Notes under the pieces: generated by a model
The model's database searches: none
What the model saw: only the letters and a program-made list of their open reading frames with translations
What the model was told of the DNA's origin: nothing
Program-made: the position numbers and the translations under genes
In this document: positions 34,413 to 43,288 of the stretch, piece by piece
Numbering within the stretch: position 1 is the stretch's first letter
How the letters are laid out: each line of letters opens with the position of its first letter
Assembly: GCF_003054705.1 (NCBI RefSeq)
Contig: NZ_QAYX01000022.1
Location: 496,001 to 560,000, forward strand
DNA from: Opitutus sp. ER46
GTDB lineage: Bacteria > Verrucomicrobiota > Verrucomicrobiia > Opitutales > Opitutaceae
DNA: 64,000 bases
Reading direction: 5' to 3'

Positions 34413-35759
34413 CTAGAGGAACAGGAACCCGCTGAGCGCGAGAATGGGGAGCAGAATGGGGAGACTATAGCGCAGTATATAGCCGATGAACGTCGGGCAG
34501 TGGACGCCGGCGTCCTGGGCGATCGACTTCACCATGAAGTTCGGCCCGTTGCCGATGTACGTCATTGCCCCGAAGAACACGGCACCGAGGCTCACCGCGA
34601 TCACGTAAAGCGGGCGCGCCCCCAAGAGGGCCGTAACCGCAGCGCTCTCCGTGGCGGGCAGGTTCTGGAAGGCGTCCGGCACCTCCGCCTTCGCGGTGGT
34701 CTCGGCCAGCTGGAGGAAATTCACGTACGTCGGGGCGTTATCAAGCACCGACGACAGCGAGCCCGCGGCAAAGTAGTACTGGGTGGGACGATGGAACCCA
34801 AACTCCTGGCCGTGCTGCTCGAGATACCCCAGCGCCGGCATCATCGTGGCAAAGATGCCCACGAAGAGGAAGGCAACCTCCTTGATGGGCCCGAAGGTGA
34901 ACGCGTTTTCCGCGTGCACCGCCTTGGGCGTGAGGAAGTAGCTGGCGGCTGCGGCGCCGAGCATGACGATCTCGCGCAGGAAGAAGCGCTCCGGCAGGAA
35001 CACGGCGAGAATCACGACGAGCAGGAAGATCAGGTTAACCAGACCTTCGAACTGCCAGGTGTCCTTCTCCGCCACTTCCGCCTGCAGCGGCTTGGGCATG
35101 CGCTTGTAGCTGCGAAGATCGAACACGTAGAACGCCGCCAGGATCAGGACGACCGTGAACGCCCACTGGACCAGCACCTGTTCGACGAGCCAGAAGAAGG
35201 GCACGCCGCGCAGATAGCCGAGGAACAGCGGCGGATCGCCGATCGGGGTCAGCGCGCCCCCGACATTCGAGACGATGAAGATGAAGAACACGACGTGGTA
35301 CGGGCTGATGCGGACCTTGTTCATCCGAATCCAGGGGCGAATCAGCACCATGGACGCGCCGGTCGTGCCGATCACGTTCGCCACCAGGGCGCCCACCGCG
35401 AGGAACATCACATTCTGCATTGGGGTGGCTTCGCCGCGGAACTTGATGTGCACGCCGCCGGCGATGACGAACAGCGATCCGATCAGGCAGATAAACGAAA
35501 AATACTCATGCGCAGTACCGAGGGCCACATGACCACCCCCTGGAATCCGCCACAGGTAATAGCCGACCACGATCGCGCCCAGGCCGATGGCGATGAGCGG
35601 ATAGTAGTGATCCCATATGTGCTTGAGCTTCGGGGGAGAAAGCGGGGCCAGCGCGATCAGGAGAAGCAGCAGGCCAAATGGGAGAATAAGCCAGAGGGGG
35701 ATTTCTGTTCCGGCCACAGTGGCAAGACTAAGCGCGGCGTTCATAAGCTGTTTATGCAA
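34413..35759 (-). CDS. Sodium:proton antiporter, NhaD/ArsB-like superfamily
   Basis: The 448-residue polytopic protein has about eleven hydrophobic segments. Markers include FICLIGSLFVIAGGVHIKF, GALVANVIGTTGASMVLIRPWI, FIVSNVGGALTPIGDPPLFLGYLRG and SSVLDNAPTYVNF, all typical of the ion-transporter superfamily with paired TIGTTG and DNAPT motifs in re-entrant regions. NhaD-like sodium export is the usual annotation for this branch. It lies next to a second, unrelated antiporter on the same strand, 50 bases away. ATG 35744 is another possible start. Confidence 0.8.
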   Translation of the reverse strand: MHKQLMNAALSLATVAGTEIPLWLILPFGLLLLLIALAPLSPPKLKHIWDHYYPLIAIGLGAIVVGYYLWRIPGGGHVALGTAHEYFSFICLIGSLFVIAGGVHIKFRGEATPMQNVMFLAVGALVANVIGTTGASMVLIRPWIRMNKVRISPYHVVFFIFIVSNVGGALTPIGDPPLFLGYLRGVPFFWLVEQVLVQWAFTVVLILAAFYVFDLRSYKRMPKPLQAEVAEKDTWQFEGLVNLIFLLVVILAVFLPERFFLREIVMLGAAAASYFLTPKAVHAENAFTFGPIKEVAFLFVGIFATMMPALGYLEQHGQEFGFHRPTQYYFAAGSLSSVLDNAPTYVNFLQLAETTAKAEVPDAFQNLPATESAAVTALLGARPLYVIAVSLGAVFFGAMTYIGNGPNFMVKSIAQDAGVHCPTFIGYILRYSLPILLPILALSGFLFL

Positions 35760-35809
35760 GCGTCAGACTCCGCTCAGAGCAAGGACCGCGCCGAACGCAA
35801 AAACGCCTA

Positions 35810-37354
35810 TTAGAGCCGGAACGAGAGCGCCATAAGCAGCGTGGGGAGCAGGGCGCCGGCCACCAGTCCGAGAGGCGAAACTCCACCCGGGAAGTAGCGT
35901 TGCAGGATGCTCTGGCCAGCGGGGTTGGGCGCGTTGGCGATCACGGTCAGGCCACCGCCCGTCACCGCCCCCGCCACGACTGCCTGCTTCATGGGTTCGG
36001 TGAAATCCGGCACCAAGGTGGCAAGATACGTGATCGCCGCATTGTCGTTGAACGCCGTCAGGACCGTCGCCCCGGCAAACAGCGGCAACTCGCCCAACCG
36101 CGTCAGCAGCGGCTCGATCCACCACCCTTGCACCCCTCCGTGAACGACCAGGCCCGCGAGGAAAAAACCGACGAGCAACGGGGGACGCAGGTCGAGCCGC
36201 CCCTGGTGGTGCGCCGTCGCCTGGGCGAAGGCCAGGAAGAACAAAAAGCCCCCGATGAACAGCGGCGGATAGTGCGCCACCAGCACGGTGAACGCCATGA
36301 ACGCCAGTTGCACGCCTGTGATCCACGCCGGGACCGACTCGTGCGGTCGCGCCCCGGAATCGAGTCCCGCCCGCACCTCGTCCAGCCGCGCGAACTCCCG
36401 CCGAAACACCAGGTAGTAGAGGCCCGTCGCCGCCACGATGCCAATCACCGCGCGCCAGCCGAAGTGCTGCAGCATGTACAGCGTGTCCCATCGCCACGGC
36501 GCGGCCACCATCAGCACCGGCGGCGCCGCAAAGTGCGTCAGCGTGCCCCCCACGGAGACATTGACGAACAGGAGTCCCAGCGTCGCGTAACAGAAACGTG
36601 GTGACGGCTTCAGCGCATAGAACTGCCGCGCCAGCAGCAGCGCCGCGATCGTCATTGCCGCCGGCTCCGTGATGAATGACCCCAGCAGGGGCGCCACGAC
36701 GAGGATCGCCAGCCACCAGGCCGCCGTGGACTCCCGCCCGAGCCGGGCCACGGCGCGCAGGGACTGCTCCGCGAATCGGAGCACCGGACGGGTGGACGCG
36801 ATCGCCATGATCACGACCACGAACATCGGCTCGGTGAAATTGACCGTGTGCCCAATGTAATCACGCACCGTGAGCCAACCTTTGAAATACGCGATCGCGC
36901 CGGCGAGGGCCAGGGCCCAGATACCGAAGACGGCCTCCACTTCACCCAGGAAGTGCAGCACCTGACCTTTGAAACTCACCTCCTCGGGCTCACCGTCGCC
37001 GTCCGCATCCATCGGCGGCGCCGCCGTCACCATCCGCCGCTTCAATTCCGCGGCGTGACGCTCTTCCACGGCATGCGCCAGATGCCGGATGCGCGCCGCC
37101 AGGAACGTGTGCACGATCGCCAGCAGGAAGATGACGCTCGCGGCCACGTTGAACGGCTCGAGCCGCGCACGCTCGAGCAAGGTGGCCCCCAAACCCGGTG
37201 CATCCACCGTGGCATACTCGCCCAGCGCGCGCGGAAACGGCGCGCCCGCCGGTTCCGCGGCCGGTACCGCCACGGCGAAAACACCGAGGCACAGCAGGGC
37301 CAAGCCGAGTCGTCCAAAGGTGTGGGGAGACAACATGCCGGCCAGCAAACGCAT
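35810..37354 (-). CDS. Putative Na+/H+ antiporter (Na_H_antiport_2 type)
   Basis: This 514-residue membrane protein starts with a cleavable-looking hydrophobic segment, then has about twelve helices with a 25-residue polar insert near residue 115 (PPMDADGDGEPEEVSFKG). Segments such as HTVNFTEPMFVVVIMAIAST, SFITEPAAMTIAALLLA and AFNDNAAITYLATLVPDF are repeated-motif re-entrant regions of the putative antiporter family. Function is by similarity only. Being next to an NhaD-like gene, it probably also handles sodium or pH homeostasis. Confidence 0.78.
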   Translation of the reverse strand: MRLLAGMLSPHTFGRLGLALLCLGVFAVAVPAAEPAGAPFPRALGEYATVDAPGLGATLLERARLEPFNVAASVIFLLAIVHTFLAARIRHLAHAVEERHAAELKRRMVTAAPPMDADGDGEPEEVSFKGQVLHFLGEVEAVFGIWALALAGAIAYFKGWLTVRDYIGHTVNFTEPMFVVVIMAIASTRPVLRFAEQSLRAVARLGRESTAAWWLAILVVAPLLGSFITEPAAMTIAALLLARQFYALKPSPRFCYATLGLLFVNVSVGGTLTHFAAPPVLMVAAPWRWDTLYMLQHFGWRAVIGIVAATGLYYLVFRREFARLDEVRAGLDSGARPHESVPAWITGVQLAFMAFTVLVAHYPPLFIGGFLFFLAFAQATAHHQGRLDLRPPLLVGFFLAGLVVHGGVQGWWIEPLLTRLGELPLFAGATVLTAFNDNAAITYLATLVPDFTEPMKQAVVAGAVTGGGLTVIANAPNPAGQSILQRYFPGGVSPLGLVAGALLPTLLMALSFRL

Positions 37355-37423
37355 ACGCGTCTGTTCGGCAAGTCCCCCCGCCTGACAAAATCGGCCGGAT
37401 CAAGCACCCCGACCGGAACCGGC

Positions 37424-38638
37424 CTAGAACGTATGAACGAAGAGACCCGACCGCAGCTTCGGCTCAAACCACGTGCTCTTCGGCGGCATGATCTGTCCGG
37501 CGTCGGCGATGTCCATCAACTGGTCGAGCGTCACGGGGAACATCGAGAAGGCCACACCTCCGTCGGCATCAACGCGCTTCACCAACTCACCGGTGCCGCG
37601 AATGCCGCCGACAAAGTCGACGCGCTTGCTCGTCCGCGGATCGGCGATGCCGAGCAGCGGGGCCAGCAGCTTGTCCTGCAGCACGCTCACGTCGAGTCGC
37701 TCGACCGGACCGGCGGCAGGATCCACCGGCATGCGCAACCCATACCATTTCCCGGCGAAATACATGCTCACCTGCCCCGTGGCCTGCGGACTCGCGGAGG
37801 CATTCTCGTCCAGGCCGAACGTCGCCCGCACGCGGGCCAGGAAGTCCGTCGGCGAGAGCCCGTTGAGGTCAGCCACGATGCGGTTGTACGGGAGAATCTT
37901 CAGTTCCTTCGCGGGGAACAGCACACAGAGGAACCAGTTGTAATCCTCGTTGCCCGTGTGGCGCAGATTACGTTCCCGCCGCAGGCGCGCCACGCGCGCG
38001 GCACTCGCCGCCCGGTGGTGGCCGTCGGCGATGTAGGTCACCGGTACCGCTCCGAACGCCTGCACCCAGTCCGCTCCACCCGGCACCCGCCACACCGTGT
38101 GGCGAATCCCGTCGGGCGCGATGAAGTCGTGCAACGGCTTTTCGCGCGTCTTCGCCTCCACCAGCGCCGTCACGGCCGCGTTGTCCCGATAGGTCAGGAA
38201 CACCGGCCCGGTGTCGGCGCTGATCGTGTCGATCAGCCGCGTGCGATCGTCCTCCTTGTCCTTGCGGGTCTTCTCGTGGCGCTTGATCAGGCCGGTGTCG
38301 TAGTCCTCGACGTGACACCCGGCCACGATGCCGCGCTGCACATGCGCGCCCATCTGCTGCTGATAGATGTAGAGGCAGGGTTCGCTCTCCCGGACCAGCA
38401 CGCCCGCCTGCTGCAGCGCCTGGAAGTTCTCCCGCGCCTTGCGGTAAACGGCCTCGCTGTACGGGTCGGTGCCGGGGGGAAGATCGATCTCCGCCCGATC
38501 CACATGCAGCAGGCTGTGCGGCCGGCCGGCGGCCAGGGCGGCGGCCTCTTCGGCGTTCACCACATCATAGGGCACACACGCGACATTGGATGCCTGGGCT
38601 GGAGTCGGAACGAGACCACGAAACGGATGGATACGCAT
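37424..38638 (-). CDS. DUF1015 family protein
   Basis: The 404-residue product begins MRIHPFRGLVPTPAQASNVACVPYDVVNAEEA, the diagnostic DUF1015 start. It continues with PHSLLHVDRAEIDLP, YTGLIK-like DYDTGLIKRHEKTRKDKEDDR and VTYIADGHHRAASAAR, where the histidine pair suggests a catalytic or nucleotide-binding site. The family is cytosolic and of unknown function, with a ParB/sulfiredoxin-like relationship proposed. The start at 38638 was chosen because the family signature begins there. Confidence 0.88.
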   Translation of the reverse strand: MRIHPFRGLVPTPAQASNVACVPYDVVNAEEAAALAAGRPHSLLHVDRAEIDLPPGTDPYSEAVYRKARENFQALQQAGVLVRESEPCLYIYQQQMGAHVQRGIVAGCHVEDYDTGLIKRHEKTRKDKEDDRTRLIDTISADTGPVFLTYRDNAAVTALVEAKTREKPLHDFIAPDGIRHTVWRVPGGADWVQAFGAVPVTYIADGHHRAASAARVARLRRERNLRHTGNEDYNWFLCVLFPAKELKILPYNRIVADLNGLSPTDFLARVRATFGLDENASASPQATGQVSMYFAGKWYGLRMPVDPAAGPVERLDVSVLQDKLLAPLLGIADPRTSKRVDFVGGIRGTGELVKRVDADGGVAFSMFPVTLDQLMDIADAGQIMPPKSTWFEPKLRSGLFVHTF

Positions 38639-38707
38639 GGACGAGAAGAGCCGGAACTGTGGTGGGCGAGGCGGACCGATGACACGGAAAAAGTGCGTCA
38701 CGGAGAC

Positions 38708-38740
38708 AAAAAAAGACCCTCCGTTGCGGGAGGGTCTTTT
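38708..38740 (-). terminator. Strong terminator after the L31/L36 operon
   Basis: A stem AAAAGACCCTCC/GGAGGGTCTTTT lies at 38711-38740, with further A or T bases on both flanks. On the minus strand it is followed by a run of seven T. It lies 22 bases past the rpmE stop and may work in both directions. Confidence 0.85.
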
Positions 38741-38762
38741 GAAAGGGGGGAGCGAGGGACGC

Positions 38763-39014
38763 TTACTTCTTCGCGCCGCGCTTGAACTTCGAGGTGAACT
38801 TCTCGACGCGGCCCGCGGTGTCGACCAGGCGCTTTTCGCCGGTGTACGCAGGATGCGAGTCCATCGTGACGTCCCGGAGGACGACAAAGTACTCCTCACC
38901 ATCGATCTGCTCCTTGCGGGCCGACTTCATCGTCGACTTCGTCAGGAAACGGCGACCGGTAGCGACGTCGAGGAAGCAGACGTTGTTCAGGTTCGGGTGG
39001 CCTTCGGCTTTCAT
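38763..39014 (-). CDS. rpmE2: 50S ribosomal protein L31, type B (zinc-free)
   Basis: The 83-residue protein starts MKAEGHPNLNNVCFLDVATG and contains FLTKSTMKSARKE and VTMDSHPAYTGEKRLVDTAGRVEKF, the type B L31 pattern. The CxxC zinc pairs of type A L31 are absent; a single Cys remains. Type B copies are often used under zinc shortage, but in some lineages they are the only copy. It follows rpmJ by 12 bases. Confidence 0.95.
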   Translation of the reverse strand: MKAEGHPNLNNVCFLDVATGRRFLTKSTMKSARKEQIDGEEYFVVLRDVTMDSHPAYTGEKRLVDTAGRVEKFTSKFKRGAKK

Positions 39015-39026
39015 GGCAGTAAGTTG

Positions 39027-39152
39027 TTAACCTTGGCGGGCCTTGTACCGCGGCTCGACCTTGTTGATGACGTAAATCTTGCCCTTGCGGCGAACCACCT
39101 GGCAGGCCGGGTGACGCTTCTTGGCCGATTTGATGGAGGAGACAACTTTCAT
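39027..39152 (-). CDS. rpmJ: 50S ribosomal protein L36, type B
   Basis: This 41-residue reading frame, [20 protein letters not shown] and onward ending PRYKARQG, is L36 of the zinc-independent type: only one of the four zinc ligands of type A L36 is kept. The start at 39152 is exact. A longer in-frame extension upstream has no similarity. It is the first gene of the rpmJ-rpmE pair. Confidence 0.93.
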   Translation of the reverse strand: MKVVSSIKSAKKRHPACQVVRRKGKIYVINKVEPRYKARQG

Positions 39153-39246
39153 AAAAGTGGTGAAAGCATAGGGGGCTCCGACCCCTGTCAACTGAAATGT
39201 CCGGCGCGAACGGAATCTATCGTCGCCCGCCGCCCGCCGGGGCGCC

Positions 39247-39804
39247 TCAGTTAAGCTCCGGATGGTCAGGCTCGTTGGCGAGCAGCTGCCACTCCACTCC
39301 CTCGCGGCTGAGCACTGTCCGCCAAAGGGCCTCTTCGGAGAAATTGAGGAGGTCCTCGGGCACGTTCGCGACGATCCAGGTCCGCAGTTGCATCTCGTTT
39401 TCCAGCTGCCCGGCCGACCATCCCGAATAGCCGAGAAAGCCACGGATATGCGCGGAGCCGTTCTCGACCAACTGCTGGGCCATCGCCGGGTCGACCCCGA
39501 AATGCAGCCGAAAGCCCTCCGGATGGCTCTCCCACGCGACCAGCACCAGTTGATCGGTCTGCACCGGACCGCCTTGGTAAAGCGGCACGTCCGCCAGCGG
39601 GCCGAGGGCAAAATCACCGCTCAGTTCGCCCAACCGCTTCCGCAGCGGACGATTCAACACGACGCCCATTGCACCGTCGGCGTTGTGAACCGACATCAGC
39701 ACGACACTGCGCCGAAAATTCGGATCACGCATCGCCGGGTGGGCGAGCAGGAGTGAGCCGGCCAGCGTCTCCTTGGTGGTGCCTCGCTCGCGCATGCGAT
39801 TCAC
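39247..39804 (-). CDS. YqgE/AlgH family protein
   Basis: The 185-residue sequence shows the family markers [35 protein letters not shown], the [17 protein letters not shown] stretch and [18 protein letters not shown]. The structure of relatives is known but function is not. AlgH is linked to alginate regulation in Pseudomonas, which cannot be transferred here. It is 16 bases after the dCMP deaminase gene on the same strand. ATG 39795 is an alternative start. Confidence 0.93.
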   Translation of the reverse strand: MNRMRERGTTKETLAGSLLLAHPAMRDPNFRRSVVLMSVHNADGAMGVVLNRPLRKRLGELSGDFALGPLADVPLYQGGPVQTDQLVLVAWESHPEGFRLHFGVDPAMAQQLVENGSAHIRGFLGYSGWSAGQLENEMQLRTWIVANVPEDLLNFSEEALWRTVLSREGVEWQLLANEPDHPELN

Positions 39805-39820
39805 GGACCTTCCGGGTGGT

Positions 39821-40336
39821 TCAAAGTTTCAGGACCTTCACGCCGGCGTCCGCCAGGAGCGGTGCCACCAGCGGATCGTTGGCGTAATCGAGACGGTACC
39901 TCACCTCGGCAATGCCGGAGGCGGCCAGAATCTTCGCGCAGTTGATGCACGGGTAGTGGGTGACGTAGGCGACGCAGCCTTCGACCGAACTGCCGCGGCG
40001 GGCGGCGTCCGCGATCGCGTTCTGCTCGGCATGCACCGTGGCCTGCTCGTGTCCGTCGCGCACCCGGGAGACATGCGGCGTCCCCGGGAGAAAGCCGTTG
40101 TAGCCGGCCGCGACGAGGCGGTTCTTGCGCTCGCCGCCCGTGACGATCACGCACCCGACGTGCAGCCGCTCGCAATTGGAGCGGGACGACATCAGCACGG
40201 CCGTGGCCATGAAGTACTCGTCCCACGAGGGACGATGCGGAAAGTTCTCGGCCGCCTCGGCAATGAGGTCCACCGGCATGACAGGAACGGCGGGCACCGT
40301 CGGTGAATCGGGAACGGGAGCGGAAGCGGGATTCAT
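39821..40336 (-). CDS. Deoxycytidylate (dCMP) deaminase family
   Basis: The 171-residue enzyme has the zinc-dependent deaminase signatures HAEQNAIADAARRG (zinc His and general-base Glu) and YPCINCAKILAASG (two zinc cysteines), plus SWDEYFMATAVLMSSRS near the N-terminus and CVIVTGGERKNRLVAAGYNGFLPG. dCMP deaminase makes dUMP for thymidylate synthesis; ComEB is related. The start at 40336 is preferred over longer frames that are Pro/Arg-rich. It is divergent from the methyltransferase gene. Confidence 0.92.
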   Translation of the reverse strand: MNPASAPVPDSPTVPAVPVMPVDLIAEAAENFPHRPSWDEYFMATAVLMSSRSNCERLHVGCVIVTGGERKNRLVAAGYNGFLPGTPHVSRVRDGHEQATVHAEQNAIADAARRGSSVEGCVAYVTHYPCINCAKILAASGIAEVRYRLDYANDPLVAPLLADAGVKVLKL

Positions 40337-40434
40337 GGAATCGGGCTGGGACTCTGGACAGCTTGGTGGAGCCCGGCAACCTTCTCCTGCCGTTTCTCCG
40401 GCAGGTGCCGGCGGAGCGGCTCTCCCCCACCCAC

Positions 40435-41079
40435 ATGGATCGCTCGCTCGAGCCCGAGTTGTTGGATTCCCTGCCACCCGATCATCCGGACGCCCTCCAC
40501 AACCGTCGCGACATCCGGCTCACGAACCGGGCCATGGGCAACCACGCCTGGTTCGCACGGGTCCTGCCCACCGTGGTTCGTCCCGGGGAGCGCATCCTCG
40601 AGATCGGCGCCGGCACGGGGGAACTGATCCGGCGGCTGGCCGAGAACGGCCTCGCGGCCGATGGCCTGGACCTGTGGCCTCCACCTCCCGGCTGGCCGGC
40701 CGACCGCGTGTGGCACCAAGCCGACCTGCGCACGTTTTCGCGCTGGGCGGAGTACCCGGTGGTGGTGGCGAACCTCATCCTGCACCAGTTTGCCGACGCC
40801 GAGCTGCGTGCGCTGGGCAGCGCCCTGCGCCACGCCCGCGTGATCGCCGCGCGCGAACCCGCCCGCAGCCGCGTCTCGCAGGTTGCCTATCGCTGCTTCG
40901 CTCCGATCATCGGCGCCAACCACGTCAGCCTGCACGACGCCCATGTCAGCATCGCGGCGGGTTTCGTCGGCGATGAACTGCCCCGCGTCCTTGGGCTCGA
41001 CGCCGCGGCCTGGGACATCCAGAGCGGCCCCGCCTTCCTCGGGGCGTATGTGCTCCTGGCCGTTCGCCGAACGCCATGA
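40435..41079 (+). CDS. Class I SAM-dependent methyltransferase of the type III PKS cluster
   Basis: The 214-residue protein has the SAM-binding motif ILEIGAGTGELIRRL and, later, VVVANLILHQFADAEL, as in UbiE/small-molecule methyltransferases. The N-terminus (LDSLPPDHPDALHNRRDIRLTNRAMGNHAWF) matches the methyltransferase usually found with bacterial type III polyketide synthases. It overlaps the FAD oxidoreductase gene by four bases (ATGA). It probably methylates a polyketide phenol or acid; the actual substrate is unknown. Confidence 0.85.
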   Translation: MDRSLEPELLDSLPPDHPDALHNRRDIRLTNRAMGNHAWFARVLPTVVRPGERILEIGAGTGELIRRLAENGLAADGLDLWPPPPGWPADRVWHQADLRTFSRWAEYPVVVANLILHQFADAELRALGSALRHARVIAAREPARSRVSQVAYRCFAPIIGANHVSLHDAHVSIAAGFVGDELPRVLGLDAAAWDIQSGPAFLGAYVLLAVRRTP

Positions 41080-42134
41080 TCGGCCGGCGCCCCATCGAGA
41101 TCGTCGGCGGCGGGCTCGCCGGCCTCTCGCTCGGGCTCGCGCTCCAACGGCAGGGTACGCCGACCACGATTCACGATGCCGGCACATACCCGCGGCACCG
41201 CGTCTGCGGAGAGTTCATTGCCGGGCTCGACGACGCCACGATCGAGTCGCTGGGTCTGGCCCCCCTGCTTGCCGACGCGCTGCGGCATCATGAGGTTGCC
41301 TGGTACTTCGGCTCGGGCTCGGCCCATCGCCACCACCTTCCGGCGCCGGCGTACGGCGTCAGCCGCCACGTCCTCGACGCACGGCTCGCGGACGCGTTTG
41401 TGGCGCAGGGTGGCACGCTGCGTACGAGTTCACGCGTGGCGGAGCACGACGTGCCCGAGGCGCGCGTATGGGCCAACGGGCGGAGGCCGGGCGGCTCCCA
41501 CTGGCTGGGGCTCAAGGTGCATGCCCGCGGGTTGCGACTGGAAACCGGGCTGGAGGTTCACCTCGGCGACCATGCCTACGTCGGTCTCGCCCGGCTGCCC
41601 GGAGACGAGGTCAACGTCTGCGGCCTGTTCCGCCGCCTACCGCCGCTGGAGCCGCGTCCGGGCACACCGCTCACGACGCCCGCCCCGCTCCGGCGCACCG
41701 TCCTGTTCGAATACCTCCAACGGACCGGGCTGGGGGCCCTCACCCGCCACCTCGCCGATGCGACGCTCGAGCCGGCCAGCTTTTGCGCCGTTGCAGCCCT
41801 GGATTTCCAACGCCTCGCGTGCGCCGATGACACCATCCGCCTCGGGGACGCGCTGACGATGATTCCCCCGTTCACCGGCCATGGCATGGCCATGGCATTC
41901 CAGAGTGCGGCGCTGGCGCTGCGGCCCCTCCTCGCTTACTCGCGCGGGCAAAGCACCTGGCCCGAGGCCGTCCGTGCAACCAACTCGGTCCTGAGGGGTC
42001 GGTTCCGTCTGCGGCATGCGTCGGCGAACACCCTGCATCGGTTCGTCCTCGAGCCCCGTCGGCAGCGTTGGTTCGCGGTGCTCAGCCGCGCGCGGCTGCT
42101 GCCCTTCCGCCGGCTCTACGCCCTGCTCCACTAG
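41076..42134 (+). CDS. FAD-dependent oxidoreductase of the type III PKS cluster
   Basis: The N-terminal dinucleotide motif is IEIVGGGLAGLSLGLALQRQG, followed by YPRHRVCGEFIAGLDD, and the FAD-pyrophosphate region is IRLGDALTMIPPFTGHGMAMAFQSA. This is the aromatic-ring-hydroxylase/geranylgeranyl-reductase fold. It sits between the methyltransferase gene (ATGA overlap) and the type III PKS gene (50-base gap), and likely hydroxylates or oxidises the polyketide. The 352-residue length is compact. Confidence 0.87.
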   Translation: MIGRRPIEIVGGGLAGLSLGLALQRQGTPTTIHDAGTYPRHRVCGEFIAGLDDATIESLGLAPLLADALRHHEVAWYFGSGSAHRHHLPAPAYGVSRHVLDARLADAFVAQGGTLRTSSRVAEHDVPEARVWANGRRPGGSHWLGLKVHARGLRLETGLEVHLGDHAYVGLARLPGDEVNVCGLFRRLPPLEPRPGTPLTTPAPLRRTVLFEYLQRTGLGALTRHLADATLEPASFCAVAALDFQRLACADDTIRLGDALTMIPPFTGHGMAMAFQSAALALRPLLAYSRGQSTWPEAVRATNSVLRGRFRLRHASANTLHRFVLEPRRQRWFAVLSRARLLPFRRLYALLH

Positions 42135-42184
42135 CCGTGCGCGGCCGGTGCGTGGCTCCGCACCCACTCCATTCCCACCCAACC

Positions 42185-43225
42185 ATGTTCCTGCACGCCC
42201 TCGCCACCGCGGTCCCTGACACCGCCTACACCCAGGAGGAGTGCTGGCAACTGGCCCAGCAATCCCGGCTGCGCGAGCGGCTCAGCCGACGTTCGCTGCT
42301 GATCCTGCAATCGATCCTGCGTCGGGAGCCCAGCGTGGAACGCCGCCATTTTGCCATGCCCGAAATTGCCGGCGTGTTCGAGCGCAGCGCGGACGAACTC
42401 AACGCCGTGTTTCGAACCGCCGCGCCGCGCCTGGCCGGTGACGCGCTGCAGCGCGCCTTGGCGGCGGCCGACCTCAAGCCCGACCAGATCGATGCCCTGC
42501 TCGTCTGCACCTGCACCGGCTATCTCTGCCCAGGCGTGTCCAGCTATGTCGCCGAACAACTCGGGCTCCGCCCCAATGCCTTCCTCCAGGACCTGGTCGG
42601 CCTCGGCTGCGGCGCGGCCATCCCGACGCTCCGCGCCGCCAACGCGCTGACGGCCGCGAACCCCGACGCCGTGGTGGCCTGTATCGCGGTCGAGGTGTGT
42701 TCCGCCGCGTTCTACCTGGACGACGATCCCGGCGTGATCATCAGCGCCTGCCTTTTCGGCGACGGCGCCGCCGCCTCGCTCTGGTGCGGCCGCCCGCCGT
42801 TGCACCGCCCACGGCTGCGCGCGTTCGACTTCAACACCGTCCATCGCCCCGAGCACCGCGACCAACTGCGTTTCGAGCAGCGCGACGGCAAGCTGCGCAA
42901 CCTCCTCGCTCCCGCCGTGCCATCGCTCGCCGCCGCCGCCGTCGGCGAACTCTGGCGCCATCGCGGCGACCGCCCGGTCGCGCGCGTGGTTTCCCACGGC
43001 GGCGGCCGCGATGTCCTCGAGGCGCTGGCGCCCGTGCTCGCGCCGCACGATCTCGCCGTCAGCGCCCACGTGCTCCGCACGCATGGCAACATGAGCAGCC
43101 CCTCGGTCCTCTTTGCCCTCGCGGAAACGCTCGAGTCGGGTCCGCCCAACGGCGCGGGAGATTTCTGGCTGGTCAGTTTCGGTGCCGGCTTTGCCGCGCA
43201 CAGCTGTCGGCTCGGGGCCGCGTGA
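42185..43225 (+). CDS. Type III polyketide synthase (chalcone/stilbene synthase-like)
   Basis: The 346-residue protein contains the complete type III PKS triad: Cys142 in LVGLGCGAAIPTL, His271 in VVSHGGGRDVLEAL and Asn302 in RTHGNMSSPSVLF. The thiolase fold is otherwise normal, with the N-terminal MFLHALATAVPDTAYTQEE. Such enzymes extend an acyl-CoA starter with malonyl-CoA to give pyrones or resorcinols. The order methyltransferase, FAD oxidoreductase, PKS recurs in many bacteria, including Verrucomicrobia, and its product is often an alkylresorcinol-like lipid or pigment. Product prediction here is inference. Confidence 0.92.
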   Translation: MFLHALATAVPDTAYTQEECWQLAQQSRLRERLSRRSLLILQSILRREPSVERRHFAMPEIAGVFERSADELNAVFRTAAPRLAGDALQRALAAADLKPDQIDALLVCTCTGYLCPGVSSYVAEQLGLRPNAFLQDLVGLGCGAAIPTLRAANALTAANPDAVVACIAVEVCSAAFYLDDDPGVIISACLFGDGAAASLWCGRPPLHRPRLRAFDFNTVHRPEHRDQLRFEQRDGKLRNLLAPAVPSLAAAAVGELWRHRGDRPVARVVSHGGGRDVLEALAPVLAPHDLAVSAHVLRTHGNMSSPSVLFALAETLESGPPNGAGDFWLVSFGAGFAAHSCRLGAA

Positions 43226-43288
43226 CGGCGCGCGGCGATGGCGGCGCGCGGGTTGACCCCGCCACCCATCACTGGCCGAATCGGCGCC

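Noticed and set aside
39153-39617. N-terminal extension of the L36 reading frame
   Set aside because: The extension is antisense-frame overlap with the YqgE gene and has no similarity; the 41-residue form is exactly L36.
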